DNA from: Lucifuga dentata
Taxonomy: Eukaryota; Chordata; Actinopteri; Ophidiiformes; Bythitidae
Length of the DNA stretch: 64,000 bases
Direction of reading: 5' to 3'
Assembly (NCBI GenBank): GCA_014773175.1
Contig: VXCM01000253.1
Span: 1 to 64,000 of the forward strand
Under the pieces are notes generated by a model, which was not told the origin of the DNA, did no database searches, and saw only the letters and a program-made list of their open reading frames with translations. The position numbers and the translations under genes are program-made. Positions 21,967 through 33,939 of this stretch are shown here, in pieces (positions within the stretch are counted from its first letter, which is position 1; every line of letters starts with the position of its first letter).

Positions 21967-23071
21967 CTTCTTTTCCTTTCGGCTTTCCCTTCAGGGGTCA
22001 CCACAGCGAATCATCTGCCTCCATCTAACCCTATCCTCTGCCTCCTCTTCTCTCACACCAACTAACTTCATGTCCTCTTTCACTACATCCATAAATCTCC
22101 TCTTTGGTCTTCCTCTAGGCCTCCTGCCTGGCAGTTCCAACCTCAGCATCCTTCTACCGATATGTTCACTATCCCTCCTCTGTACATGTCCAAACCATCT
22201 CAGTCTGGCCTCTCTGACTTTATCTCCAAAACATCTAACATGCGCTGTCCCTCTGATGTACTCGTTCCTGATCCTATCCATCCTCGTCACTCCCAAAGAG
22301 AACCTCAGCATTTTAGTCTCTGCTACCTCTAGCTCTGCCTCCTGTCTTTTCCTCAGTGCCACTGTCTCTAAGCCATACAACATCGCTGGTCTCACCACCG
22401 TTTTGTACACCTTTCCTTTCATTCTTGCCGAGACTCTTTTGTCACACATCACACCTGACACTTTTCTCCACCCATTCCAACCTGCTTGCACACGTTTCTT
22501 CACCTCTTTTCCACACTCTCCATTGCTCTGGACTGTGGACCCTAAGTACTTAAAATCCTCCACCTTCTTTATCTCTATTCCCTGTAACCTCACCATTCCA
22601 CTTGAGTCCCTCTCATTCACAGCCATGTATTCTGTCTTGCTGCGGCTAACCTTCATTCCTCTCCTTTCCAGGGCATATCTCCACCTCTCTAGGTTTTCCT
22701 CCACCTGCTCCCTGCTCTCACTACAGATCACAATGTCATCTGCAAACATCATAGTCCAAGGGGATTCTTGTCTAACCTAATCTGTCAGCCTGTCCATCAC
22801 TACAGCAAACAAGAAGGGGATCAGAGCTGATCCTTGGTGTAGTCCCACTTCCACCTTGAACTCCTCTGTCACACCTACGGCACACCTCACCACTGTCTTA
22901 CAGCTCTCATACATGTCCTGCACCACTCTAACATACTTCTCTGCCACTCCAGACTTCCTCATACAACACCACAGTTCCTCTCTCGGCACCCTGTCATATG
23001 CTTTCTCTAGATCTACAAAGGCACAATGCAGCTCCCTCTGACCTTCTCTGTACTTCTCTATCAACATCCTC
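21967..23071 (-). mobile_element. 5'-truncated RTE LINE, reverse transcriptase
   Basis: A copy of an RTE-clade non-LTR retrotransposon, inserted in minus orientation and flanked by perfect 15-bp duplications ATACATCAATTTAAT (21952-21966 and 23072-23086). The ~360-codon frame covers the C-terminal part of the reverse transcriptase: motif [14 protein letters not shown], motif [13 protein letters not shown], catalytic MFADDIVI, then FKYLGSTVQSNG and a C-terminal WFGHVQRRD region ending in RWRQMIRCGDP. One in-frame TAG (22777-22779) falls just before the FADD box where Glu is expected. Otherwise the frame is intact, so the insertion is fairly young. It is truncated 5' as usual after incomplete reverse transcription. 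Confidence 0.9.
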
Positions 23072-23086
23072 ATACATCAATTTAAT

Positions 23087-23635
23087 ATAATGTGATATTT
23101 TAGTTAAATAAAGGGCTTGAGAATGCTCCATCTTTGCTGTGAAGTGATTATTGCTGAGGAGTTTCTTCAAATTTACAGCCTGTGTTTCTTTCTTGGACTT
23201 TTCTCTTCATGATGTTTCTGTTTCTATAGGTGGCGCTCTCCTCTTTGTCTGCTTAGCCAAGGTGGCTAACATTAATCATGTTAGGACTCTCTTCTCTGTC
23301 ACTCCATCACGCCCAGCAGTCGCTGCCTTGCTCAACAGCATTCGGCTGACCTTTAATGCAGCCTGACCTTTAGAGCTTGTTTTTTTTACATGCTCTGTAT
23401 CTAAAAGCCTCCTTCTTCCTTCATCATCATCATCCTCTGTTCACTTTTTCTCTCATCAATCACAGATAATTAGAAGACAGATGGATAGATTGGACAAGAG
23501 ACACAATGAGGCGTGGAGTGTGTTGCAGTGTATGCTTGTTAATGTACGATTGAGCATTACACTGGATGTGAGGCTTAAAGGAGGTTTTGGCAAAAATTCA
23601 CGTGACGGGGGAGTCTGAACTTATAGATTATTTAT
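23087..23635. other. Intergenic, no gene seen
   Basis: Unique-looking DNA with CTT/CAT-rich patches (23400-23460). No exon supported. Confidence 0.4.
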
Positions 23636-23678
23636 ATGGCTGTCAGGGACACTCTTTGTTATACACAGTGGGGAAGAG

Positions 23679-23690
23679 TGTGTGTGTGTG

Positions 23691-23743
<53 letters not shown>

Positions 23744-23751
23744 ATGTGTGT

Positions 23752-23783
<32 letters not shown>
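23679..23783. repeat. (GT)n(GA)n compound microsatellite
   Basis: GT tract followed by GA tract. Open frames on both strands are repeat translations. Confidence 0.95.
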
Positions 23784-24179
23784 AACCTATATTTTCACCT
23801 TTGCTCACACCAAAGTCTTTCGTTACGATAAGTGATATGTGTGTAGACAGGCCTGGTAGAAGACAATGTGTTGTTATCACACGCAAACACACACACACGC
23901 ACACACTCATGCACACCAGGTGTTGCTGAAAAGGTTGCCTTTCTCTGTGTCAGTTCCTATCTAATCAACCCTGAAGCTTTTTTTGCTCACTCAAAACGCT
24001 CCTCTTCCTATAGACGATGATGGTGCAGCAGCTGTTTTATGTTGAGGCTGTTACCATTCACCTCCAGATAGTTCACTAATGGGCTTCATGGATGTTACAT
24101 GTTGCAATGTTATTGATTGTCATCTACTGGAGCCATTAGCAGGGACACGGTGACACAATTATCGATGTTTAGCAGGCCT

Positions 24180-24180
<1 letters not shown>

Positions 24181-24233
<53 letters not shown>

Positions 24234-24245
24234 GAGCGAGAGANA

Positions 24246-24297
<52 letters not shown>

Positions 24298-24310
24298 GAG
24301 CGAGAGAGAG
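24181..24310. repeat. (GT)n(GA)n, duplicated around an N
   Basis: A 63-bp compound repeat ending GACAGAGCGAGAGA occurs on both sides of the N at 24244. Confidence 0.95.
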
Positions 24311-24414
24311 ATTGTGTTGGAGGAAGGCCAACAGATACACCTAATATACTCATTAAGCTAGTGAGTGAAGTGTGCAGCAAAAGGCTTCATTGCATTTCCA
24401 GGCTTCATGAACCC

Positions 24415-25051
24415 TTAAAGGACCATCCCATCAGCATGTTTGAGCCTAATATATTCAATTTTCATACACATAACATTACTGACAGTCATTTCCCAAAGGA
24501 NTTGAGCCTAATATATTCAATTTTCATACACATAACATTACTGACAGTCATTTCCCAAAGGATAAAACCTTATTTCAGGATCTCTGATATTATGCAAAAT
24601 CTCTTAATATTTCAGAATCAAATATTCAAGCGATACACGCATCTTAAAAATTGATGTTTCACCTGCAAATAGTTACGCAGCCTTATGAAGTCACGGTTGT
24701 TCAAGTTTTTCGAAAAACACAGGTCATTTTTTGGGACTGTATTCCTCGATGGAGACATACATTCACTCCATGCTTTTTATTGCGCTTACCAGTAAATGCT
24801 AAAAAAAAAAAAAACCCTGAATACACGTCTTGTTTGCAATGATGGATTACCTATCATAAGAACGTTTCAAGTATCAACAAGTTGATTTTAATAGCAGAAT
24901 GAACTGAAACCAATGGCGGTCTGGAAGGTAGGAAAAAAAATATTCACTGTTCCAGTAGTATGCTTTGGGAAATGATTGTCAGTAACGTTACATGTATGAA
25001 AATTGAATATATTAGGCTCAAACATGCAAAATGGATGGTATGGTCCTTTAA
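24415..25051 (+). mobile_element. TTAA-MITE, full length
   Basis: Left end TTAAAGGACCATCCC, right end GGATGGTATGGTCCTTTAA, both with TTAA. The interior has CAAATATTCAAGCGATACAC and GATGGATTACCTATC as in the copy at 36357. A 61-bp stretch is repeated around the N at 24501, so the true length is about 575 bp. There is no coding capacity. Confidence 0.9.
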
Positions 25052-25256
25052 TATAAAATTCCAAAATGTGTATTGGTGTTGCACATATCTCACAGTTATG
25101 TTGTGCAGGTTGTCATCCCAGACCAAATTGCATCTACAGCATTTATAGTTTATAATGGGATAAATATGCCTGATTTTATTCATCAATTTTGTTGTTTTAC
25201 TTTTGAAGAAATATATAAAAAAAATAAATAAATAAATAAAAAAACATCTCAGTGTT

Positions 25257-25335
25257 CAGTAATCCTGCTAAGAAACAAACAAATAAATCTACAGACGTGG
25301 GTGAAAGCATAAACTGCCTTGGCAGAGATAATAAA
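25257..25335. repeat. Interspersed repeat fragment, copy 1
   Basis: AGTAATCCTG, an A-rich stretch, GACGTGGGTGAAA(G/A)CATAA and CTTGGCAGAGATAA recur at 38455-38545. The family is not assigned. Confidence 0.65.
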
Positions 25336-25583
25336 AGTAGGCTGTGGTGTAACGTGATTATATCACAGCTCATGATTTATTGTCTGTTGTCAGTTATTGC
25401 TTAATCAATTCACTTTAGATGATATATCTCTGCTTTTAATATCTGACAATGCATTACAAATGTCCAAAAAAAAAAAAAAAATNAAAAAAAAAAAAAAAAA
25501 TGTGTACTGACTGTTTTGATTTTATCTTATGTGTGTTCATCACACAAATTTATTCCAATATCTAGTATGAGGATATCAAACCA

Positions 25584-25585
<2 letters not shown>

Positions 25586-25621
<36 letters not shown>

Positions 25622-25700
25622 CTTTATTTATATAGCACTTTTCACAGACTGTAGTCACAAAGTGCACAAATTACACAAAGTACACAAAGTAAATTACACA
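25586..25700 (-). mobile_element. LINE-type 3' tail with (AAT)n
   Basis: On the minus strand it reads CACTTTGTG ... GTGCTATATAAATAAAGTTG followed by (TTA)n, the usual end of a fish LINE/SINE 3' tail with its microsatellite. Confidence 0.6.
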
Positions 25701-25747
25701 AATTACAACAAAGCTACCATGTGCAAAATGGACACAGACAAACAAAT

Positions 25748-25753
<6 letters not shown>

Positions 25754-25783
<30 letters not shown>
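25754..25783. repeat. (CA)n microsatellite
   Basis: About 15 CA units. Confidence 0.9.
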
Positions 25784-25786
<3 letters not shown>

Positions 25787-26275
25787 GCCACGTGTATCCT
25801 GGCATCCAGACACTGATGCATGTAATCACAAATGCACCCACGCATCACACAAACACACATACACACAGCTTTACTGTACATACGCACACAAACATGTGCA
25901 TGCACAAATGCCAATGCACTGGCACCCCACTAGGTGTCTAAATAAAAATCCACCGACCACACCGGATGTGCATCATCAGTTGTCATGACCACCACAGAAT
26001 AGTCTTCAGGGTTGTCAAGGTAACAGCTTGGGGTGCTCTTCGCCAAGCCGTCACTCGTCTGGGAATAACAGAGTGAATAAATGCCTGTAATTATATACTG
26101 TATTTTTATAAGCTTTGTGTAGCAGAACGTGACAATAAGTAAAAAGTGGCTGTGATTATTAAAGATGGACTGATTGGATGAAAGGATGGATGTTGGCAAA
26201 GAACAGCATAAAAAATGAAATGATATAAGAGGAATGCCAGATGAACAAAATTGTTTAATGCAAATAGATGGAAGG

Positions 26276-26277
<2 letters not shown>

Positions 26278-26318
<41 letters not shown>
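26278..26318. repeat. (GA)n microsatellite
   Basis: Pure GA tract. Confidence 0.95.
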
Positions 26319-26320
<2 letters not shown>

Positions 26321-26413
26321 GGAGGTGATACATCCCTGTTTTAAGGTTTCATTGCTTCACACGGCGAGTATGGGAATGTGTGTGTCTGTGTGTGTGTTGT
26401 GTATGTGTGGGGT

Positions 26414-26536
26414 GGGGGGTGTCTGTGTGAGAGAGGGAGACCAACGAGAGGGGAGAGAGGGGAGGTTCTCTGTTNGGGGGGTGTCTGTGTGAGAGAGGGA
26501 GACCAACGAGAGGGGAGAGAGGGGAGGTTCTCTGTT
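26414..26536. other. 61-bp block repeated around an N
   Basis: GGGGGGTGTCTGTGTGAG to GGTTCTCTGTT occurs on both sides of the N at 26475. Confidence 0.9.
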
Positions 26537-26611
26537 GGAACGACTCATATCAAATCAGCCGCCACCCAAATTGACGTAGACAGGGCGGAGGAAGCAAGAA
26601 AGTAAAAGCCA

Positions 26612-26625
26612 GTTGCCATGGCGAT
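26612..26625. promoter_or_regulatory. X-box-like (RFX) palindrome
   Basis: GTTGCCATGGCGAT is close to the ideal GTTGCCATGGCAAC. Confidence 0.4.
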
Positions 26626-26928
26626 GCAATCAGCTTTCAGTGAAAGCGCTGGTGCCTCTTGGGTGCAGTCAACATTCGATCATACCTGCATAATAAACAC
26701 ACACACACACACACATATATATATAAACACACTCATAACATGCAGACACTTCTGTGACTTAGCAACAAGTGCACTTTTTTCATTATTATCTTCCTTCTAT
26801 CCTTCCTTCATTTCCTTGTTTCTTTCCTTCATCTCCTTTCCTTTATATTGTAAAGCCTTAATTGTTTTTCTTCCTCAATTGATCTGAAAACATGAAATCA
26901 GTTTTTCTTTACTCCTCTCTTCTTTTCC

Positions 26929-26931
26929 TTG

Positions 26932-26981
<50 letters not shown>

Positions 26982-27078
26982 ACTTTTCTCTCTGCTTTCT
27001 CCTGTCCTATATTCATACTCTAATCTGGTCCGGTCTGACTTCTTGTCTGACTCCAATAATCTTGTCAGGACAGATGGC

Positions 27079-27126
<48 letters not shown>
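26929..27126. repeat. (CT)n, (CA)n microsatellite cluster
   Basis: CT and CA runs at 26935-26982 and a long CA run at 27081-27126, with unique DNA between. Confidence 0.9.
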
Positions 27127-27129
<3 letters not shown>

Positions 27130-27411
27130 TGCATACTCACTCTTTCTCTGACCCAGACTGGCCTGAAACTCACAGTGCGTCAGGTTTTTACGTCCCCTTC
27201 CCCTCAATTCACCCACCATTGGCGTCTCATTCCATTGTTCCAGTCATGTGACCAGCTTAGAAATGGGCTACTGGTGATCAACAGGTCACCAGAGCTGCAG
27301 ATCAATGCCGAAAACATGTTAGTATGGATGGTCATCTTTATTTGCCTCCAAAAAAAACAAAAAAAAAAAAAAAAAANAAAAAAAAAAAAAAAAAGGGAAT
27401 CAAGTCAATAA

Positions 27412-28579
27412 GTAAATATTGGTTTGTTTGATGCAGGAACAGTTAGACGAGAATATGAGTTTGGATGTTGTTTGATGTGTGATTAATTTGTCTGGTTTTA
27501 TTACATTAGGCCACTAATGGCCTTAAAGGTGAAAAATATGCTAAGAAAAAAAAATCACAAAAAATGTGTGCTGTACTGAAATTACAGTATTGTGGTGAAC
27601 AGCCACACATAATTTTATTATGTATGGGATGTGACATAATTCACAGTAACCGTCATATTTCCTTGTGTTGTCCTACTGTCTGTATTATCACTATAGAAAC
27701 ATGCACGTTCCCTTAGAGACGCCCCCGGGTGGTTACTGTTTAAGACAGCGACAGTTAGAACTCTACAGCAACTGTTAAAACTGTAATTTTTTTGGTTTGT
27801 GTTTCACTTAAATGAAGTGCTTCGGCTATGTATACTTTCCATGCGATTCTGCCTCGTCTCTGCTCACATACACTTTAGTATACAGTATGTTACAGTTTGA
27901 GCAAGTTGGGATATTTAACAAAACAATCCAGTTCTTAATTTAAAGAGAAATATAATTCAATAATTCATTTTCTAACTCTTAATGAGCCTGTTTATTTGTG
28001 AATTATTTGCCATAATAATAGAATTTCCATAGATTTAAATCAGTTCCACAGTTTGAGAACCACCAGCCTAAATGTTCCTTTCTCATAAAGAATATTTTTA
28101 ATTTTAAGATGTGTTTTTCATATTTGGATACACAACAAAATTTACCTAAACACAATGGGATTCATAAGCTGCAGCCCATTTGGTCAAGCATGTGATATTA
28201 AAAAGAAAATTAGATGAAAACATATAAAAGATTGAAATGAAACCACAAACTATAAGGAAAAGTGTTGAGTTGGGGGAAAAGAGGCACCAAGAAAAAACAA
28301 GACATCAAATCCAGCAGCTGAGTTGTAGATGGTTGTAAAAGGCAGTGCTAATGGATGTCAGACTAATAAGTGGTTTTACTACACTGTCCAGACAGAACTA
28401 ATCAATCTCTTGATCATTTGCTTGTCCTCTGGAGGATTGTCACGCATTCCTAATGAGCTAATCCATTCACCGAGCTCAGCCGAGGATCCATGTCCAACCA
28501 GTACAGATCAGCACGTGATCCCCGGCTTCATGCATCACATTCATTACGCTTACATAAGACTCAGAGATGTTGAACATGG

Positions 28580-28615
<36 letters not shown>

Positions 28616-29100
28616 TTCCATCTCTCTCTCTGTGTGTATGTGTGAATATGGTGTGATATGTTTGAAGGACTACTCTTTTACAGCTTCTTGTGGTCATATT
28701 CAGTACATATCCAAAAACAATCAAGGGTTTCAGTGGTGAATTTTGATGTTCCATGATGTTTCAGAGGCTTTCCCACCTTGACAAATCATTTTTGTTTAAA
28801 TTTACAATTGCTGAGCAGACTGACAGAAATAAAAAGAGGCTTACTGTAAGTGTAGAGGAAGTGAAAAAGACAGAGCATCCTGATGCTGTCTGAAGCTTCT
28901 CATCCATCCCCTAGATCCACCTCTCTCTCCTCATCACCCCCTCCTCATATACCTGCCTCTGCTGGATCCTCTCTAACCTTCAGGGTGTTGGAAGGGAGAT
29001 AAAAGAAAGGTAGAGTCAGAGAACAAGAGAAAAGGCAAAAACGCAGATGAAAGAGGAGGGCCAGAGGGTAGTGATGGCCTTTAGCGTGAATTGTGATGGA
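27412..29100. other. Intergenic, no gene seen
   Basis: Begins after the N-broken poly-A at 27353-27394. Mostly AT-rich unique DNA with a poly-T at 28581-28609. AGTTTGAGAACCACCAG near 28050 resembles an inverted hAT/Charlie end, but the partner end is not found. Confidence 0.4.
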
Positions 29101-29120
29101 TCAGGAAGCTTGGGCTGAGA

Positions 29121-29249
29121 TGTTAAGATGTGCAGGAGAGGAGAGGAGAGGAGAGGAGAGGAGAGAAGAGAGGAGAGGAGAGGTNTGTTAAGATGTGCAG
29201 GAGAGGAGAGGAGAGGAGAGGAGAGGAGAGAAGAGAGGAGAGGAGAGGT
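29121..29249. repeat. (GAGAG)n minisatellite duplicated around an N
   Basis: A GAGAG-type pentamer repeat preceded by TGTTAAGATGTGCAG occurs twice as 64-bp blocks, split by the N at 29185. Confidence 0.9.
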
Positions 29250-30082
29250 TGGGTATAGATGGCAAAATCTGTCTTGCCTTGGAATCCCAGCTTTATCAAA
29301 AGCAGTGTAAAATTTGGTCAAAAATAAACTAAAACATTGTTTAATACATGGGATATATTTTTATTATCCATTTTGCTGTCTGTATGGCTCATAAAGAAGC
29401 CCTGTTCATTGTTTGACAATAATATGCTAATATGCTAATGTGTCCTATGGCAAACTGCAGGCTGTGTTGTCATAAATCAACACGCAGGTTACCTGCTTTG
29501 ATGGGAGTGAGTATGCATATTACTTTTGATGATACATTTTGATTTAAAGGATTTTTTCCTATTTGAAACCAAACTGAACCAAGGACAGAAACTCACAGAA
29601 GATCAGAGCAAACTGCTAGAAGTTTGAAAAACCCTCCTTACACTGTACACACTGTAATCCTGAATCCCTGATAAATTCATTCAATTTAAAGCAGGTAACT
29701 CGTAAAGCAAATTCACTTAAACAGCTTTCCCATAATGTAATTAAGAATTACAATTAACCAATTCCTTTACAGTGAGATGTACACACCCTCTAGGATTTGT
29801 AATATATAAAAGATATTAAGCATTAAAAATTCCACATTTAAAAACTTACAATAAATAATATTTGCAGGCATTTCATTGGGATAAAATTTCATAGATTGCA
29901 ATCTACTGTCATTAGAAAAAGACAATTTATTTTGACTTAAAATAGTTAAGTTATGCATTGTTGAACAAACAAAAAGGTATATGTTCAATGACTCTAGGAT
30001 TCTCAGTAGAAAAGCCTCAAATTTTTAGGTACAATGAATTGATATTGCATGGTTAGAATAACTTTATCTGCTCTAGTAATGC
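29250..30082. other. Intergenic, no gene seen
   Basis: AT-rich DNA. TTAAAGCAGGTAACTCGTAAAG and similar motifs suggest an old repeat, but I cannot assign it. Confidence 0.35.
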
Positions 30083-30505
30083 AAAACTAAACTGACATAA
30101 GTTGATTCAACTCAAAAACTCTGACTGAATAAAAAAAAATATCCAAAAAGTACAACTAATCAAAATCATATACAGTTTCCAATTCACCTGACCTGCATGT
30201 CTTTGGAGGTGGTAGGAAGCCAGAGCACCTGAGAGAATCCACACAGACATGGGGAGAACATGAAAACTCCACAAATATAGGACCTGGTTGACCTTGAACC
30301 TGGGACCTTCTTGCTGTGAGGCAACAGACTAACCACTGAGCCACTGTGCCGCCTCACTCCATCACCAAGATTCTGTTTTAAGCAATAATTTTGTGCTTTG
30401 CTAATAGCAATGGGAAAAACTAAACTGACATAAGTTGATTCAACTCAAGAACTCTAACTGGATAAAAAAATATCCAAAAAGTACAACTAACTCAAAATCA
30501 TTAGA
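30083..30505. repeat. ~90-bp direct repeat flanking a SINE
   Basis: ACTAAACTGACATAAGTTGA followed by TTCAACTCAA and TATCCAAAAAGTACAACTAA occurs at 30087-30170 and 30419-30505 with few differences. The two copies bracket the SINE at 30166. The spacing suggests a duplication, or two copies of one old repeat. Confidence 0.75.
30166..30356 (-). mobile_element. tRNA-derived SINE, inverted, 3'-truncated
   Basis: The minus strand starts with a clear tRNA-like head: GGCGGCACAGTGGCTCAGTG (A box region) and GGTTCAAGGTC (B box), then TGTTCTCCCCATGTCTGTGT and AAGACATGCAGGT. Confidence 0.85.
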
Positions 30506-30689
30506 TAATATATGGAATATGTTGGGTACAATTAACTAAATTGGGTACAATTAACTAATTTCTTTAAGTTAAAACATCTTGGATTACATTGCAATAGTTT
30601 CAGTGTAAGGAGTCTGCAACCTTAGAGGACCTCACAGCAACAGCAAAGTGACTGTGACTGACCGACTCTACAACGGACTAAGGACATAC

Positions 30690-30815
30690 AGGAGAGCCTT
30701 GATTTCCCAGCATGCCTGGTGGTGCTGAGCTCCTGTGTTCACCCTGTTGCCGCTGCAAACTTGGCTGGAATAAGCGGCAACAAAAATGGATGGATAGATG
30801 GACAGACTGACGGAT
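30690..30815 (+). mobile_element. SINE 3' part with GGAT tail
   Basis: TGGCTGGAATAAGCGGCAAC followed by AAAAATGGATGGATAGATGG is the standard end of HE1/V-SINE-like elements. Confidence 0.55.
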
Positions 30816-30829
30816 GGCTGTATGTGGTA

Positions 30830-31083
30830 TGTGTTTTCGGTTGGTGTTTTACACAGAACATTTTCAAGCCCAATAATCAGAATAGGGAAGGAGTGTGACA
30901 TTGTTTCTGATGATAGGTAAAGCCACTGAATTTAGAAAAAAGAGAGAGATGGCGGAAGAGACAGAGAGATGGAGGGAGAGATGTGTGAAGAAAAAGGGGA
31001 TTTCTACTGTGGTGAATGTGAAATATTTGGGTAATTCATATCACGTCCACTTAGTCTGTCTTGCCAACCCATCCCCCATCCAC

Positions 31084-31090
<7 letters not shown>
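30830..31090. other. Intergenic, no gene seen
   Basis: Unique-looking DNA with GA-rich patches. Confidence 0.35.
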
Positions 31091-31119
<29 letters not shown>

Positions 31120-31250
31120 TGTCACTCTGACTCTGACTCTCACACACAGAAACATTCACATTCGCACACTCATACACACAAAGGTGAAAGCTAGAAACTA
31201 TGGCATGGTAACAAGAGATAATGTTACCACACATACACACACATACAAAC

Positions 31251-31285
<35 letters not shown>

Positions 31286-31414
31286 AAGAGAGAGAGAGAC
31301 ATTTGATGTATAGTGGGTGGAGACAGAGAGGAAGAGGGGTTGTTTTGGGAAGATGGATGATGGTAGAAATGGGATACAGAGGAGTGGAAATGGAGAAACC
31401 TGAAGATGGGAAGC

Positions 31415-31453
<39 letters not shown>
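31088..31453. repeat. (CT)n / (GA)n microsatellite cluster
   Basis: CT run at 31089-31114, GA runs at 31252-31300 and 31419-31453. The last one ends at the N at 31454, so its length is unknown. Confidence 0.9.
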
Positions 31454-31509
31454 NTCATATTGGGGAGGGGGTGGTAGTGGATGGTGGGAGACTAGACTAC
31501 ATGACGTTT

Positions 31510-31523
31510 GTTTCCATGGTGAT
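31510..31523. promoter_or_regulatory. X-box-like (RFX) palindrome
   Basis: GTTTCCATGGTGAT is a weaker match to GTTGCCATGGCAAC. Confidence 0.3.
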
Positions 31524-31562
31524 GGTCTCTCTGTCTCCTACTCGTAGGGAGATGGTGCTTTA

Positions 31563-31634
31563 ATGTGTGTGTATGTGTATGTGTGTGTGTGTGTGTGTCT
31601 GTGTGTGTGTGTCTGTGTGTGTGTGTGTGTGTGA
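31563..31634. repeat. (GT)n microsatellite
   Basis: GT tract with CT interruptions. Confidence 0.95.
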
Positions 31635-31787
31635 TGGCATTTTTGTCAATAAATAACATGTGGTATTTTTATTGATACTGGAACCAAAAGCTGTGAATGA
31701 TCCTGGTCCAAAATGTTTATGAGCTTCAAGTGTTTCGTACTGTGCACTTGCGTGTCCCTTAGGGAACTGAAAGCATGTGGTTTTCAG

Positions 31788-31788
<1 letters not shown>

Positions 31789-31836
<48 letters not shown>

Positions 31837-31850
31837 ACACACACACAGAC
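31789..31850. repeat. (CA)n microsatellite
   Basis: CA tract of about 30 units with one AT break. Confidence 0.95.
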
Positions 31851-32668
31851 ACCTCATAACCAATGTGAGGGAACAGGCAGAATCCAAATAAGTGCAGCTT
31901 CAAAATCTAGTCTTGCGCAGGAAGAGGTTCTTCTTCCTGTCATGAGATCTCATTATCCTGCTCCTGCATTTTTAGTGATAAATTTCCCTGATTTTTCCTT
32001 CTCCTGATCGATAAATCTAGAGTCCTAAAAACAAAATTTTTGCTCCTCTTCTCGACACCATCATGCATTTCCCAAAATAAATGTCCCAGGCATCAATATG
32101 GAATTATTCAAATGATGGGTATTATTATGGGTCCAAATCCAGCGTATGGCTGCAAACAACCACCAAATGAATTGCTTTCTCAGGGATTGTAGGTATTTTT
32201 TTTTTTTTTTTNTTTTTTTTTTTTTTTCATTTTGTTTGAATTGACGGATCAGTTGCAATGAATCAGTTTGTTTTCCACCTGAGCTCTGCCTTACTGTCTC
32301 ACTAATGACTATAATAATGGTTAAAAATAGGACTGAGTGGGCTGCCATCTTACCATTTGGCTCAGAAACACTACAATATGTTGGGAGGCTTTTAACTTTA
32401 TAAATAGAAACCTAAAATCTGCAGCTTGCTTCTGCGCTTGGGAAATAATTTGGGGTTAAAATTCAAGACAGTGCAAGCTATGATATGTGTGTGTGTGATG
32501 ACAGACAGTGTGCATGTATGTGTGTGACTGAATGTGTATATATGTGCATCAGCTTGTATATGGAAAGTGCAAGTATATGCGTGTGTTGGAGAAACAGGCT
32601 GATATCTGTGTGGGGCGTGACCAGCATGGTGAGAGGATCCGACTGTCTCGCCAGATCCACTGAGTTGG

Positions 32669-32735
32669 AGGAGGAGGAAGAGGAGGAGGAGGAGGAGGAG
32701 GAGGTGGAGGAGGAGGTGGAGGACGAGGAGGAGGA
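32669..32735. repeat. (GGA)n trinucleotide repeat
   Basis: GAG/GGA repeats open on both strands (poly-Glu one way, poly-Pro/Ser the other). No exon structure surrounds it, so the frames are taken as artefacts. Confidence 0.9.
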
Positions 32736-32779
32736 GTGGAATGTGGCTTGGGATTGGTGGGGAATTTGAAGGCAACATC

Positions 32780-32791
32780 GCCCTCTGGTGT
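32780..32791 (-). promoter_or_regulatory. CTCF-like motif
   Basis: The minus strand reads ACACCAGAGGGC, one base from the CTCF core CCASYAGRKGGC. Confidence 0.45.
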
Positions 32792-32999
32792 CAAATCGAA
32801 ACAAAGGCGCTGCATCGCAGGGCACAAATGCAAGTGTATCAAATGTAAAAGTGTTGCATTCAATGTTAAGGAAAAAGTCAGTAAATATGGCCTTCGCTTG
32901 TTCATCACAAGAAGCATAGACATTTGGTGCCAATTGTATTTTCGGAAATATGGCTTTCTACAGTTCACTGTGATGCAGAGATGAGACCAAGTCACAAGT

Positions 33000-33315
33000 A
33001 TGCCACAAGCATTGACATTCAAATTCCAAGTCAAGACAAACAAGTCACGAGTCAAGTCACAAGTGAATGTGAGTGAGTCTTAAAAAAAGTCATTATGCAA
33101 AGTATAATAAATTTAATGCCTGGATTATCATTTGTATAGTTGATCTACAAAACTTATTACTAGAAAATGTATTTATTATTTCATAGATAAAATATATATG
33201 CTAATGAAAATACAGATTGATACAAGTTATAAAAATGTAATATGTGTATATTTGTATAATTTAAATTTTTGATAGGTCTAGGTCTAGGTCATGTGACTCG
33301 AATCCACACCACTGC
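33000..33315. mobile_element. Decayed interspersed repeat (AAGTCAC-rich)
   Basis: It starts with repeated CAAGTCA(C/A)(A)AGT motifs and ends CATGTGACTCGAATCCACAC, the hallmark ends of a common fish repeat. The interior is eroded. Confidence 0.5.
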
Positions 33316-33600
33316 TTTAATGTAAAATATATGAATTTATTTCACCCTTCACTACAGTCCTGGTTAAATTATATATAATAACTGCATGATGCATATAATG
33401 CAACATAAAAATGTATAGTTGAGACACACACATGCACACACTCACATACACTTTCAGACAGACAAGCAGAATTCAATTGAGCATGCAGGACTCGAGTCAT
33501 TCATCTGGAGAATTGGCAGATTTCCATGCCAACGTTGGAGCAGATGATTCAGAGTACACATCTGTTTCACACCATTGAGTTGATATATTACTGCTAACAA

Positions 33601-33727
33601 CCACAGAGTCACACACACACACACACACATTTTTTTTTTCTAATACAGATATGACATGATAATNCCACAGAGTCACACACACACACACACACATTTTTTT
33701 TTTCTAATACAGATATGACATGATAAT
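33601..33727. other. 63-bp block repeated around an N
   Basis: CCACAGAGTC(AC)n to GACATGATAAT at 33601-33663 is repeated after the N at 33664. Confidence 0.9.
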
Positions 33728-33918
33728 TTAAAAAAAAAAATTTTATCTTTTGGTTGATTTTTTTAGAATTTGCTGATTCTCCCAAAATTCAGTGGTTCTC
33801 AACATGAGGGTCAGGGTCTTACCAGAAGGTCACCTGATCATCCATCATTACTGGAATAAAAAGCTGTTTTATTTTTAGGTTTGAAACCTCTGGTCTGGCA
33901 TTTGGAGTAGAATAGTGA

Positions 33919-33930
33919 CCACCAGAGGGT
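33919..33930 (+). promoter_or_regulatory. CTCF-like motif
   Basis: CCACCAGAGGGT matches the CTCF core CCASYAGRKGGC at 11 of 12 positions and is followed by GC. It points away from the minus-strand site at 32780, 1.1 kb upstream. Confidence 0.45.
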
Positions 33931-33939
33931 GCTGTAGCC

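Noticed and set aside
22070..22780. 236-codon plus frame
   Set aside because: It is the antisense shadow of the RTE reverse transcriptase.
23659..23929. Frames coding Cys-Val or His-Thr repeats
   Set aside because: Translations of (GT)n. The same holds for similar frames at 10011, 13694, 24184, 26929, 31560 and 43950.
32398..33055. Long frames on both strands around the GGA repeat
   Set aside because: The openness comes from a trinucleotide repeat, and there is no supported exon structure.
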